DNA of 22,472 nucleotides from an uncultured Pseudogracilibacillus sp. (GTDB lineage Bacteria > Bacillota > Bacilli > Bacillales > Amphibacillaceae): positions 1 to 22,472 of the forward strand of contig CALGOZ010000077.1 in NCBI GenBank assembly GCA_937960785.1. Reading direction: 5' to 3'. Both the position numbers and the translations under genes were made by a program. The notes beneath the pieces were generated by a model that saw only the letters and a list, made by a program, of their open reading frames with translations, had not been told where the DNA came from and did no database searches. Shown here in pieces: positions 1 through 9,139 of this stretch (position 1 is the first letter of the stretch; the number at the start of each line of letters is the position of its first letter).

Positions 1-1574
1 GTTTAATATCTGAACAAGAGGCACGAGAAAGAAGACAAAAAGTAGAAGATGAAGCTGATTTCCACGGTTCGATGGACGGGGCATCTAAGTTCGTAAAAGG
101 AGATGCAATTGCCGGAATCGTTATCGTACTTGTTAATATTATGTTCGGACTTATTATCGGTATGGTTCAAATGGATATGTCTTTTAATGAAGCGATTCAT
201 ACGTTTATGCGTCTTACTGTCGGTGACGGATTAGTGAGCCAAATCCCAGCACTCTTAATTGCAACAGCTACTGGTATCGTTGTGACTAGGGTAACGACAG
301 AAGGTAATTTAGGATCAGATGTAACAGACCAATTGCTTCAATATCCAAAATTATTGTTCATTGCAGCTGGTACTATCTTCTTACTAGGGTTTACGCCTAT
401 AAACTTTTTCTTAACGACAACGATTGCGGCTTTTTTAGCTTTAAGTGGATTTTTACTCACTCGCCATGCGCAAGAAGTTCCAGTAGCTGAAGAGGAAATT
501 GACGAAGAAGAAAGTGAGAAGATGAAAGATTCCGAAAGTGTGATCAACTTATTAAGTGTCGATCCGATAGAGTTCGAATTCGGATATGCTTTAATACCGT
601 TAGTCGATGCAAGTCAAGGGGGAGACCTCCTCGACCGTATCGTTATGATTCGGCGTCAATTAGCGATCGAATTAGGAGTCGTGATTCCAGTTGTACGAAT
701 CCGTGATAATATTCAACTTGAACCGAATGAATATCGTCTCAAGGTTAAAGGGAATGAAGTAGCAAAAGGCGAATTACTCCTCGACCATTTCCTTGCGATG
801 ACTCCTGATATTGACGATGATTCAATCGAAGGTATTGAAACAAAGGAGCCGGCATTTGGCCTTCCAGCAAAATGGATAAGTGAAGATGTCAAAGATGAAG
901 CGGAAATGTTCGGTTATACGGTTGTAGATCCGCCATCTGTCGTATCTACACATTTAACCGAAGTTTTGAAACGACATGCATATGAATTAATTGGACGCCA
1001 AGAAACAAAAGAATTAATCGACCATTTAAAAGAAGACTATCCTATTTTAGTTGAAGAAGTAACACCAGATCCTTTATCAATTGGTGATGTTCAAAAAGTT
1101 TTAGCTAAACTTTTAAAGGAAAATGTATCGATTCGAAATTTACCAGTAATATTTGAAACGTTAGCTGATTATGGAAAAATGACGACGGATACTGATTTAT
1201 TAGCTGAATACGTACGTCAATCTTTATCGGCTCAACTTACGAAACAATACGTTTCCGACAACGAATCGTTGAACGTAATTACAATTTCACAGCAAGTTGA
1301 GGAAGTAATCATGAATCATATTCAGCAAACTGAGCATGGTAATTATTTAGCATTAGACCCGGAAACACAACAAACAATCGTTAACAATATTCACGAACAA
1401 GTAGAACAAGCATCGTTACAATATGAGAATGTTATCCTATTATGTTCACCAGCAATTCGTATGTATGTAAAACAACTAATCGAAAGAACTTTACCGAATA
1501 TAGCGGTCTTATCGTACAATGAGTTAGAACCGAACGTTCAAATTCAAAGCATTGGGGTGGTGGATGTCGCATGA
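1..1574 (+). CDS. flhA: FlhA, flagellar type III export gate protein (5' partial)
   Basis: FlhA is a membrane component of the flagellar export apparatus; its cytoplasmic domain forms the ring that docks chaperone-substrate complexes. The reading frame is open from the window edge (first full codon at 3), so the N-terminus lies upstream; 523 residues are visible, and about 150 are missing compared with the usual ~680. The frame enters at the FHIPEP-family hallmark around EADFHGSMDGASKFVKGDA. Hydrophobic segments follow (AIAGIVIVLVNIMFGLIIG, LVSQIPALLIATATGIVV, then two in the stretch from LLFIAAGTIF to FLALSGFLL). An acidic linker (EEEIDEEESEK) leads into a long soluble C-terminal domain. The ATG at position 72 is internal, not the start. 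The stop overlaps flhF by ATGA, which indicates translational coupling in the fla/che operon. Family assignment is secure. Confidence 0.97.
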   Translation, partial: LISEQEARERRQKVEDEADFHGSMDGASKFVKGDAIAGIVIVLVNIMFGLIIGMVQMDMSFNEAIHTFMRLTVGDGLVSQIPALLIATATGIVVTRVTTEGNLGSDVTDQLLQYPKLLFIAAGTIFLLGFTPINFFLTTTIAAFLALSGFLLTRHAQEVPVAEEEIDEEESEKMKDSESVINLLSVDPIEFEFGYALIPLVDASQGGDLLDRIVMIRRQLAIELGVVIPVVRIRDNIQLEPNEYRLKVKGNEVAKGELLLDHFLAMTPDIDDDSIEGIETKEPAFGLPAKWISEDVKDEAEMFGYTVVDPPSVVSTHLTEVLKRHAYELIGRQETKELIDHLKEDYPILVEEVTPDPLSIGDVQKVLAKLLKENVSIRNLPVIFETLADYGKMTTDTDLLAEYVRQSLSAQLTKQYVSDNESLNVITISQQVEEVIMNHIQQTEHGNYLALDPETQQTIVNNIHEQVEQASLQYENVILLCSPAIRMYVKQLIERTLPNIAVLSYNELEPNVQIQSIGVVDVA

Positions 1575-2716
1575 AAATAAAAAAGTTCGTCGCTAAATCA
1601 ATGCCAGAGGCGATGAAACAAATTAAAAATGAGCTAGGAGAAGACGCAATTATTTTAAATAGTAAAGAAATTAAATCACCGGGAATTTTTGGTCTGTTTC
1701 GTCGTAAACAAATTGAAGTAATGGCAATGTTAGATGATTCGCTACAAACAGCGACGAAGCCAAAAACCACTTTAAAGAACCAGCATCCGCTTCCTGACCG
1801 TAAAATCGATCGCCCGGTTCAAAAGGCGACGAATACAAATACGAAAGAAGCGGAAATTTTAGAGGAAATTAAATACTTGCAATCGATTTTAGCAAAACAA
1901 TCAAGACAATCAGAAGCAACGTTTCCACCACTACTACAACATGTGTACAACTATTTACGTAATCAAGAGGTCGAACCTTCTATCGCTGGTTCAATTGTAG
2001 AACGATTAGAAGAGGAAACCGAACAACAAGACCTTGATCGGAAGCTAATAAAAGATTTGTTACGGGAAGAAATTGAAGCCAGGCTATCTTCTCTGCCTTT
2101 TATGAAGGTTCATGAAGATACGAAAGTATTACAGTTCGTCGGCCCGACCGGTGTCGGTAAGACGACTACAATCGCTAAAGTAGCTGCAAAAACGATGTTA
2201 CAACAGGATAAATCCGTCGCTTTTATTACCGCTGATACATATCGAATTGCTGCAATCGAGCAATTAAAGACCTATGCAACAATACTAAATGTTCCTTTAG
2301 AAGTTGTATATTCAAAAGAAGATTATAAAAAAGCATTACAAAAGTTTGCTACCTATGATTTAATATTCGTCGATACAGCTGGCAGAAACTATCGTGAAAA
2401 TCAATACATTAATGAATTAAAGGAATTTATTACAATACCTGAAGAACAGACAGATACTTTTTTAGTACTAGCTTTAACTGCTAAAACGACGGATATTATA
2501 GATATATATGAACAATTTAAACAACTTGATATTCATCGGGTTATATTCACAAAGCTCGATGAAACCGATTCGTACGGTAGCTTGCTTAACCTGCCATTAC
2601 AAGAGCGAATTGATATCGCCTACCTCACGAATGGTCAAAATGTACCAGACGATTTAGTAGAACCGAATGAAAAAGTAATTACAGATTTTTTACTAAGAGG
2701 GTATGACAATGACTGA
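1571..2716 (+). CDS. flhF: FlhF, SRP-type GTPase for flagellar placement
   Basis: FlhF is a membrane-associated GTPase of the SRP/FtsY family that marks where, and helps decide how many, flagella are built. The protein has 381 residues (B. subtilis FlhF is about 366). A basic N-terminal domain (MKIKKFVAKSM...) and a charged linker precede the NG domain. The P-loop is GPTGVGKTT at residues 191-199, with Lys197; the G3 motif is DTAGRN at 268-273; the G4 motif is TKLDE at 327-331. The start overlaps the flhA stop (ATGA) with a GGGGTGG-like ribosome site just upstream. It is followed by flhG, whose product activates FlhF GTPase activity in the characterised Bacillus pair. No defects are visible. 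Confidence 0.97.
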   Translation: MKIKKFVAKSMPEAMKQIKNELGEDAIILNSKEIKSPGIFGLFRRKQIEVMAMLDDSLQTATKPKTTLKNQHPLPDRKIDRPVQKATNTNTKEAEILEEIKYLQSILAKQSRQSEATFPPLLQHVYNYLRNQEVEPSIAGSIVERLEEETEQQDLDRKLIKDLLREEIEARLSSLPFMKVHEDTKVLQFVGPTGVGKTTTIAKVAAKTMLQQDKSVAFITADTYRIAAIEQLKTYATILNVPLEVVYSKEDYKKALQKFATYDLIFVDTAGRNYRENQYINELKEFITIPEEQTDTFLVLALTAKTTDIIDIYEQFKQLDIHRVIFTKLDETDSYGSLLNLPLQERIDIAYLTNGQNVPDDLVEPNEKVITDFLLRGYDND

Positions 2717-3569
2717 CCAAGCAACAACTTTACGTAATCGGATGCGATATAAGGACGAACATCAATGTCGTACGATTGCTGTAACGAGTGGTAAAGGCGG
2801 TGTCGGCAAATCCTCTACCGTATTAAATTTTGCAATTGAACTACAAAAGCAAGGTAAGCGAGTTTTAATTTTTGACCTTGATATCGGTATGGGAAATATC
2901 GATATTTTGCTTGGACAACAACCTACGTATACTATTGCGAACTTTTTTGAGGAATTTTTACCTATTCATGATATGATAGAGATAGGTCCAAAAGGTCTAT
3001 CCTTTATCGCCGGAGGGACTGGATTTAACGATTTGCTAGAATTAGATGCGGAAAAGTTAAATTACTTTTTTTCCGAGTATGAACAGCTAACAAAAGATTA
3101 CGATTATATATTTTTTGATCTAGGAGCTGGAGTTACAAAGTCGAGTCTAGCCTTTATCTTATCTTGTGATGAAGTCTTCTTAATTACAACTCCGGAACCA
3201 ACTTCTATAGCCGATGCTTATAGTATGATCAAACATATCGTTAAAGAAAACCAGTCCTTGCCAATCTATGTACTAATGAATCGTAGTGAATCAATTCGTT
3301 CTGGAACCAAGATGTTACACCGTTTCAGTCAAGTGACGAAACAATTTTTAAAAAAGGAAGTTATAGAATTAGGTGTACTACCTTACGATTCGATTGTGAC
3401 GAAAGCAGTGAGCCGTCAAATACCGTATATATTAATGAAGAATAATGCGACAGTTTCCCGAGCAATGCGTTTAATCGTTGAACGATACTTAGGTCAAGGT
3501 GATGGAGAAGACAGCGTACAAAGAGCTACGTTCGTTGATCGATTAAAACGTTTTTTACTAGTGAGGTGA
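2709..3569 (+). CDS. flhG: FlhG (YlxH/MinD-like) ATPase, flagellar number regulator
   Basis: FlhG is a MinD/ParA-type ATPase that works with FlhF to control flagellar position and number. I chose the ATG at 2709 because the AAGAGGG at 2695-2701 is 7 nt upstream of it; the in-frame ATG at 2703 would leave only 1 nt. This gives 286 residues and an 8-bp overlap with flhF. Residues 3-9 read DQATTLR, matching the N-terminal DQAxxLR activation motif known in Bacillus FlhG to stimulate FlhF GTPase. The deviant Walker A motif is SGKGGVGKSS (27-36), followed by DLDIGMGNIDILL and FFDLGAGV (Walker B region). A basic C-terminus (RATFVDRLKRFLLVR) probably forms the membrane-targeting helix. The stop overlaps the cheB start as GTGA. 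Confidence 0.95.
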   Translation: MTDQATTLRNRMRYKDEHQCRTIAVTSGKGGVGKSSTVLNFAIELQKQGKRVLIFDLDIGMGNIDILLGQQPTYTIANFFEEFLPIHDMIEIGPKGLSFIAGGTGFNDLLELDAEKLNYFFSEYEQLTKDYDYIFFDLGAGVTKSSLAFILSCDEVFLITTPEPTSIADAYSMIKHIVKENQSLPIYVLMNRSESIRSGTKMLHRFSQVTKQFLKKEVIELGVLPYDSIVTKAVSRQIPYILMKNNATVSRAMRLIVERYLGQGDGEDSVQRATFVDRLKRFLLVR

Positions 3570-4642
3570 GGAATATACAAGAAAAGGCAGTACTGATGAT
3601 TGCAGAGCCGACCGTTTATATAAACAAATTAACCGAACTAATTGAATCGATTGGATATAAGGTCCTCACAAAGCAGGTCAATTTAAAACAAATTATAGAA
3701 TCGCAAAGAGAAGCAAACACGGCTCAACTAATCATGCTAGATGTAAAATACATAAAAGAAAACAAACAAATCGTAAGTGAATTAAAAGCGAAATTATCAC
3801 TTCCAATCATCGTCTTATCGAGCCGTTCGGTTAATGATACGGCCCATACAGTGTATGCTATTACGAATGGAGCGAGTGATTTTATCGTATGCGAACGACT
3901 TGAAGACGATGCTTACGTACAAGATGTATTTAAAAAAATCACGAATGTACTTACTCCGAATCGAATTAATAAATCTGTTATAAAAAGAAGCAAACAAAGG
4001 AAGCATCTGTCAGCCACTCCGGCTAAACAAAGAACTACTCGTAAAAAAGTGCCAAAATACCCCTTTGACTTTATCGTAGCAATAGGCACTTCAACGGGCG
4101 GTCCTAAAGCATTGCAAACCGTCTTAAAACAACTTCCCGAAAACTTCCCAGCACCGATTGTAATTGTTCAACATATGCCAAGTGGTTTTACAAAATCGTT
4201 AGCAAAACGATTGAACGAAATTTGTGATATAAGGGTAAAGGAAGCTTCCGACGGTGAAGTTTTACAAGCTGGAACTGCTTATATCGCACCAGGAGATTAT
4301 CATATGGCAATTACAGAAGATTGTCATATTGAAATTTATCAGGAAGATGTAAGAGACGGTCACCGACCTTCGGTTAATATTTTATTTAAATCGATAGCCG
4401 TATTAGAGCAAATTAAAAAAATTGCCATCATTTTAACGGGTATGGGTAAAGATGGAGCCCTAGGTATTGAAAAAATGAAAGAAAGAGATAAAGAGACAAT
4501 CGTTATTGTAGAGTCGAAGGAAACAGCTATTATTCATGGAATGCCCCGTGCAGCCTTACAAACTGGCTATGTAACCGAGGTAAGTCGTCTAGAGCATATT
4601 GGAAAAGTAATTTTACATTACGTAATGGAAAGAGGGATTTAA
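3566..4642 (+). CDS. cheB: CheB protein-glutamate methylesterase with degenerate receiver domain
   Basis: CheB removes methyl groups from chemoreceptor glutamates during adaptation. It has 358 residues from a GTG start that overlaps the flhG stop (GTGA). An in-frame ATG at 3596 is possible but would delete the first beta strand of the receiver fold. The C-terminal esterase domain looks complete: Ser176 in GTSTGGP, His203 in QHMPSGF and Asp296 in TGMGKDGA form the expected catalytic triad. The N-terminal receiver (about 1-130) is unusual. The acidic pair that normally binds metal is Ala13-Glu14 (MIAEPT), and the conserved lysine of the D-F-x-x-K-P motif is replaced by Cys109 (DFIVCE). A possible phospho-acceptor Asp59 (IMLDVKY) and Ser85 remain. 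The linker (about 130-165) is rich in Lys/Arg. The gene lies 1 bp before cheA. Identity as CheB is secure; regulation by CheA phosphorylation is doubtful. Confidence 0.93.
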   Translation: MRNIQEKAVLMIAEPTVYINKLTELIESIGYKVLTKQVNLKQIIESQREANTAQLIMLDVKYIKENKQIVSELKAKLSLPIIVLSSRSVNDTAHTVYAITNGASDFIVCERLEDDAYVQDVFKKITNVLTPNRINKSVIKRSKQRKHLSATPAKQRTTRKKVPKYPFDFIVAIGTSTGGPKALQTVLKQLPENFPAPIVIVQHMPSGFTKSLAKRLNEICDIRVKEASDGEVLQAGTAYIAPGDYHMAITEDCHIEIYQEDVRDGHRPSVNILFKSIAVLEQIKKIAIILTGMGKDGALGIEKMKERDKETIVIVESKETAIIHGMPRAALQTGYVTEVSRLEHIGKVILHYVMERGI

Positions 4643-4643
4643 A

Positions 4644-6677
4644 ATGGAAAATACACAATATCTCGACATTTTTATCGATGAAAGTACAGAGCATTTAGAC
4701 ATACTATATGAGCAAATGCTTGAGTTAGAAAAGACTCCTGAAGAAAAGTCGATTATCGAAGAAATTTTCCGCGCAGCCCACACTTTAAAAGGGATGGCAG
4801 CTACGATGGGATTTGATGATTTAGCAAATTTGACCCATAAGCTAGAAAACGTATTCGATGCCATTCGTTATGACAAGGTAATCGTAAAGACAGAAATGAT
4901 GGACGACTTATTTCGTGCTGTAGACCATTTAAATGAAATGGTAAGTGACATAGCAAACGGTGGTGACGGAAAACGTGATGTCACCGAAATTGTAGAACGT
5001 CTCGATCAAATAGAGCGTGGTGTCGACTTAACTGAATCTGGCGAAGAAGAATCTTCTTCAAAAGTAACGTCAGATAATGAATTAATGGTCGAGATTGATG
5101 AGTTCCAAGTAACAATTATCGAACAAGCTCTAGAACAAGGTTTCGCATGTTATGAAATAATGGTCGAATTAAATGAAGATTCTCTTTTAAAAGCAGCACG
5201 GGTATATATGGTTTTTAATGTATTAGAAAAACACGGAGAAGTCATTTATTCAAACCCACCAGTAAGTGACTTAGAAGAAGAAAATTTTGACTATTCTTTT
5301 AAATTAATTTACGTAACAGAAGCACCGACGGAAGAGATTAAAGCTAAAATTTTAAAAGTTTCCGAGATTACTAAGGTCGAGATTGAAGAGTTTTCTTTAG
5401 ACGCCTATAAAAAGAAACAGGAGAAAGCTGAAGACGAAATTGTGGCTCAAGCCCAGTCACAACAAAAGCAAAAAACAGAAACAGAGACATCTAAGCAGAC
5501 GGCAACAACATCGATGAGAGCAGCACCGACAAAAACAATCCGCGTGAACATTGAGCGATTAGACGTTTTAATGAATTTGTTTGAAGAGTTAGTAATTGAC
5601 CGTGGACGATTAGAACAAATCTCGATGGATTTACGTAATAGTGAGCTTCAAGAAACGGTCGAGCGAATGTCCCGGGTTTCTAGCGACTTACAAAATATTA
5701 TTTTGACGATGCGAATGGTACCCATCGATACTGTCTTTAATCGCTTCCCACGAATGATTCGTCAACTAGCAAGAGAACTAGATAAGGAAGTAGAAGTTGA
5801 AATTATCGGTGCGGAAACTGAACTAGATCGAACAGTAATCGATGAAATTGGCGATCCACTCGTTCATTTAATTCGAAATGCTGTCGACCATGGTATTGAG
5901 CCACCAGAAGAACGATTAAAGAAAGGAAAACCACGAAAAGGAAAAATAACATTAGAAGCTTATCATAGCGGAAACCATGTTTTCGTAGAAATTATAGACG
6001 ATGGTGCTGGAATTAATCGCGATGCCATTAAGAATTTAGCGATAGAACGTGGTCTTATAACGCCACAAGAGGGCGATGTGATGAGCGACCAACAAATTTA
6101 TGAACTGATCCTTATGAGTGGTTTTTCAACGAATAAAGAAGTTTCGGATGTATCTGGAAGAGGTGTAGGGCTTGATGTCGTAAAAACGACAATTGAATCG
6201 TTAGGTGGGAATGTGACGATCGATTCCGAGGAAGGAAAAGGTTCTGTCTTTTCTATTCAATTACCATTAACACTCTCTATTATTTCAGTTTTACTAGTAG
6301 AGTTACAGAAAGAGAAATATGCAATTCCTCTTTCATCAATTATCGAAACAGCTATTTTGAAAAAGTCAGAAATATATAAAGCCCACGATAATAAAGTAAT
6401 TGACTTCCGTGGTAATATCGTACCTTTAGCATATTTAAATGATATTTTCGAAGTTCCACAAAAAGAAGAAAACGATGATGAATATGTCTCGGTAGTTATT
6501 ATTCGAAAAGGAAATAAATTAACCGGTCTTGTCGTTGATTCCTTTATCGGACAGCAAGAAGTTGTTTTAAAATCATTAGGTAATTATTTAACGAACGTAT
6601 TTGCAATTTCTGGGGCAACGATTTTAGGTGATGGAGAAGTAGCTCTAATCGTCGATAGTAATGCGTTAATAAAATAA
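4644..6677 (+). CDS. cheA: CheA chemotaxis histidine kinase
   Basis: CheA autophosphorylates in receptor arrays and passes phosphate to CheY and CheB. It has 677 residues, normal for Bacillus CheA. Domains in order: P1 phosphotransfer domain with phospho-acceptor His46 (AAHTLKGMAATMGF); P2 response-regulator docking domain, roughly 155-260; a Gln/Lys/Thr-rich linker; P3 dimerisation helices beginning near TIRVNIERLDVLMN (about 297); P4 ATPase with the N box HLIRNAVDHGIE (His408, Asn412), G1 box DDGAGI (452-457) and G2 box GRGVGLDV (from about 506); P5 CheW-like domain in the last ~130 residues. All kinase motifs are intact. It starts 1 bp after the cheB stop, within AGAGGGATTTAAA, and is followed by cheW after 26 bp. 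Confidence 0.98.
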   Translation: MENTQYLDIFIDESTEHLDILYEQMLELEKTPEEKSIIEEIFRAAHTLKGMAATMGFDDLANLTHKLENVFDAIRYDKVIVKTEMMDDLFRAVDHLNEMVSDIANGGDGKRDVTEIVERLDQIERGVDLTESGEEESSSKVTSDNELMVEIDEFQVTIIEQALEQGFACYEIMVELNEDSLLKAARVYMVFNVLEKHGEVIYSNPPVSDLEEENFDYSFKLIYVTEAPTEEIKAKILKVSEITKVEIEEFSLDAYKKKQEKAEDEIVAQAQSQQKQKTETETSKQTATTSMRAAPTKTIRVNIERLDVLMNLFEELVIDRGRLEQISMDLRNSELQETVERMSRVSSDLQNIILTMRMVPIDTVFNRFPRMIRQLARELDKEVEVEIIGAETELDRTVIDEIGDPLVHLIRNAVDHGIEPPEERLKKGKPRKGKITLEAYHSGNHVFVEIIDDGAGINRDAIKNLAIERGLITPQEGDVMSDQQIYELILMSGFSTNKEVSDVSGRGVGLDVVKTTIESLGGNVTIDSEEGKGSVFSIQLPLTLSIISVLLVELQKEKYAIPLSSIIETAILKKSEIYKAHDNKVIDFRGNIVPLAYLNDIFEVPQKEENDDEYVSVVIIRKGNKLTGLVVDSFIGQQEVVLKSLGNYLTNVFAISGATILGDGEVALIVDSNALIK

Positions 6678-6703
6678 ACAATCTATATAAAGGAGGAGAA
6701 AAG

Positions 6704-7171
6704 ATGGCTGATGCAACAGTAATTGATGATAAATATATTGTTTTTGAACTCGATGATGAAGAATATGCGATCCCTGTGGAATCGGTAGGGTCGATTGAAC
6801 GAATCTTACCGATTACACGGGTACCGAGCACACCAAGTTATGTTAAGGGAGTTATCAATCTACGTGGTGTTGTTACACCAGTCATTGATTTAAAAGAAAA
6901 ATTTAAAAATAACCCAATCGATTTTGATGAACAAACTCGGATTATCATCGTAAATATTGAAGATATTACTGTCGGTTTTATCGTCGATAGTGCAAACGAC
7001 GTAATCGATATTAATAAGGACCAAATTGAGCCATCACCGGAAACAATTGATACAGAAGTGACGGAATTTATCGATGGCGTTGTCAAAATGAACAAACGTT
7101 TATTTATCTTACTCGATTTAAATAAAGTAATAGTAGATGAAGAGATTGAAGAAATGAAAACAATGGATTGA
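6704..7171 (+). CDS. cheW: CheW receptor-kinase coupling protein
   Basis: CheW is the small scaffold that joins CheA to chemoreceptors. It has 155 residues and is a single CheW domain: YIVFELDDEEYAIPV at the start, the GVINLRGVVTPVIDL core (Asn52-Gly55) that contacts receptors and CheA P5, and GFIVDSANDVI. A strong AAAGGAGGAG ribosome site lies 4-5 nt before the ATG, the best in this part of the operon, suiting the higher dose of CheW needed relative to CheA. The C-terminus is acidic (VDEEIEEMKTMD). It sits between cheA and cheC as in B. subtilis. Confidence 0.97.
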   Translation: MADATVIDDKYIVFELDDEEYAIPVESVGSIERILPITRVPSTPSYVKGVINLRGVVTPVIDLKEKFKNNPIDFDEQTRIIIVNIEDITVGFIVDSANDVIDINKDQIEPSPETIDTEVTEFIDGVVKMNKRLFILLDLNKVIVDEEIEEMKTMD

Positions 7172-7177
7172 TGTAAA

Positions 7178-7807
7178 ATGAAAACGAAAAACTTATCCCA
7201 CTTTGAAAAAGACGTCTTAAGGGAAATTGGCAATATTGGAGCAGGTAATGCGACAGCTTCGATGTCTGAGTTAATTAACAAACAAGTGAAGATGGAAGTA
7301 CCTTCAGTTAAAGTCGTCACAATCAATGAAATGATGGAAATTATCGGAGGTCCTGAGCGTCTTGTCGTATCGATTTTTTTCCGTTTTGAAGGGGAAGTCA
7401 CTGGAACGGTATACTTTATTTTAACGCTGGAGGAAGCGGAGTATCTAGTTAGTAAAATGACAAATAACCATCTAACGAAGATTATGGAAAATGGGGAACC
7501 AAATCAGATGGCTGTTTCTGTTTTGCAAGAAGTAGCTAATATTTTAAATGGTTCGTATTTATCGGCAATGGCAGACTTTACGAGCTTACGTATGAAAACG
7601 ACGATTCCATATTTGAGTATTGATATGGCAGCGGCAACAATCGTTACAGGTTTAGTAGAATTATCGCGAAGTTCGGATTATGCTATTTTAATCGATACGC
7701 AAATTACTAGTAATGATAAAGATAGTGCAGCGCATGGACATTTTCTACTTTTACCTGACCCCGAATCAATTCCAAAATTGTTTGCTGCATTAGGTATAGA
7801 CCTATGA
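7178..7807 (+). CDS. cheC: CheC, CheY-P phosphatase
   Basis: CheC hydrolyses CheY-P and binds CheD, linking CheY-P level to receptor adaptation. It has 209 residues, as in B. subtilis. Both phosphatase half-sites of the CheC/FliY/CheX type are present: Glu16 and Asn19 in LREIGNIGAGNA, and Glu118 and Asn121 in LQEVANILNGS followed by a proline (TTIP). Two intact sites mark it as CheC rather than CheX or an inactive homologue. The start is 6 bp after cheW with only a weak ribosome site, so coupling to cheW translation is likely. Its stop overlaps cheD as ATGA. Confidence 0.96.
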   Translation: MKTKNLSHFEKDVLREIGNIGAGNATASMSELINKQVKMEVPSVKVVTINEMMEIIGGPERLVVSIFFRFEGEVTGTVYFILTLEEAEYLVSKMTNNHLTKIMENGEPNQMAVSVLQEVANILNGSYLSAMADFTSLRMKTTIPYLSIDMAAATIVTGLVELSRSSDYAILIDTQITSNDKDSAAHGHFLLLPDPESIPKLFAALGIDL

Positions 7808-8301
7808 AAAGTATGATGACGGTTGTAACTGTTGGAATTGCCGACTTAAATGTTGTCGAAGCGCCAAACAAGATAAGGACATCGGGATTGGGTTCATGCG
7901 TCGGTGTTGTCATCTATGATCAATTCAAAAAAGTAGCCGGCCTAGTTCATGTGATGTTACCGGATTCGAGTTTAACACGACAAAATGAATTTAATAAATT
8001 CAAATATGCCGATACAGCAATCGATGCGTTAATCGATCGATTAGTCGTTATGGGTGCTCGAAAAAGTCAATTAAAAGCAAAAATTGCCGGCGGAGCGCAA
8101 ATGTTTCAATTCCAATCAAGCTCTGAAATGATGCGTATCGGACCACGAAACGTCGAAGCTGTAAAAGAACGATTAAAACAACATCATATTCCCATTATCA
8201 GCTCTGATACTGGAGGAAACAAAGGGCGAACGATCGAGTTTGACCCTACAACGACTAAATTAAAAATTCGGACAGTAAACGAAGGGGAAAAATATATTTA
8301 A
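7804..8301 (+). CDS. cheD: CheD, chemoreceptor glutamine deamidase
   Basis: CheD deamidates specific receptor glutamines and is sequestered by CheC when CheY-P is high. It has 165 residues. The cysteine-hydrolase triad matches the family: Thr26 (IRTSGLGSC), Cys32, and His49 (AGLVHVMLP), with the same spacing as in characterised CheD. GGAQMFQF and SSDTGGNKGR are further family hallmarks. Its ATGA overlap with cheC suggests a fixed ratio of the two partners. Both this system and the CheB esterase are encoded here, as in the Bacillus three-part adaptation scheme. Confidence 0.97.
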   Translation: MKSMMTVVTVGIADLNVVEAPNKIRTSGLGSCVGVVIYDQFKKVAGLVHVMLPDSSLTRQNEFNKFKYADTAIDALIDRLVVMGARKSQLKAKIAGGAQMFQFQSSSEMMRIGPRNVEAVKERLKQHHIPIISSDTGGNKGRTIEFDPTTTKLKIRTVNEGEKYI

Positions 8302-8337
8302 TTTCGGTGTAAATTGTTTCGGATAGGGGGTATAAAG

Positions 8338-9108
8338 ATGAACGCTTCTCAAGTCGAAAATGTCGAACAACTTTGGGATGAGTGGTTAGAAGGTCGAGAT
8401 GAAAATATCGCGAACGATTTAATCGCACATTACATGTATATTGTCGATTATCACGTAGAACGTGTAGCAAGTCATATCCCTCAAAGCTTTGATCGAAATG
8501 ATTTACGTAGCCTTGGACTAATGGGCTTATACGATGCGTTAATAAAGTTTGAACCAGGGAGAAATTTGAAGTTTTCGACATATGCAACAATTCGTGTAAG
8601 AGGTTCGATTATCGATGGATTAAGACGGGAAGATTGGCTCCCCCGTTCGTTACGCGAACAAACGAAACAAATCGAAAGTGCTATGAAAACTTTAGAACAA
8701 CAGTTACAACGTACACCGACAGCGAAAGAAATTGCTGATAAATTAAAGATTGCAACCAAAGAAGTAGAAGAATCGATGAGCCATGCGCTCTTTGCCAATA
8801 TTCTTTCCTTAGATGCTACTGTATCGATAAATGAAGATGACCAAGATACGGAAATAGCTGATATGATTGAAGACGAAGAAGCAATGTCTCCAGATGAACA
8901 TATGGTTTATAACGAACTAACTGAGGAATTAGTTGAACAAATAAAATCATTAAATAAAAATGAACAGTTAGTTATTAGTCTCTTTTATGAAAAGGAATTA
9001 ACTTTAACTGAGATAGGTGAAATATTAAATTTAACAACTTCACGTATATCTCAAATTCATAAACAAGCAATATTTAAGTTACGTAATATTTTATCGAAGT
9101 TAACATAA
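8338..9108 (+). CDS. sigD: SigD (FliA-type, sigma-28) motility RNA polymerase sigma factor
   Basis: SigD directs transcription of late flagellar, chemotaxis and autolysin genes. I use the ATG at 8338, preceded by GATAGGGGG (ending at 8330) with 7 nt spacing. A TTG 24 bp upstream is in frame but is unsupported. This gives 256 residues (B. subtilis SigD is 254). Region 2 includes DRNDLRSLGLMGLYDALIKF, then KFSTYATIRVRGSIIDGLR and the FliA-type DWLPRSLR motif. Region 3 follows (LQRTPTAKEIADKL). Region 4 ends with a helix-turn-helix, LTEIGEILNLTTSRISQIHK. It is near the end of the fla/che operon, as in B. subtilis, where distance from the promoter limits its level. Confidence 0.96.
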   Translation: MNASQVENVEQLWDEWLEGRDENIANDLIAHYMYIVDYHVERVASHIPQSFDRNDLRSLGLMGLYDALIKFEPGRNLKFSTYATIRVRGSIIDGLRREDWLPRSLREQTKQIESAMKTLEQQLQRTPTAKEIADKLKIATKEVEESMSHALFANILSLDATVSINEDDQDTEIADMIEDEEAMSPDEHMVYNELTEELVEQIKSLNKNEQLVISLFYEKELTLTEIGEILNLTTSRISQIHKQAIFKLRNILSKLT

Positions 9109-9139
9109 TGTAAACTTTCCTTTAAAAAGGAGTGAAATT

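Noticed and set aside
6838..7401. Long - strand frame opposite cheW/cheC
   Set aside because: Ser/Ile/Thr-rich shadow translation of well-conserved genes, with no ribosome site and no family resemblance.
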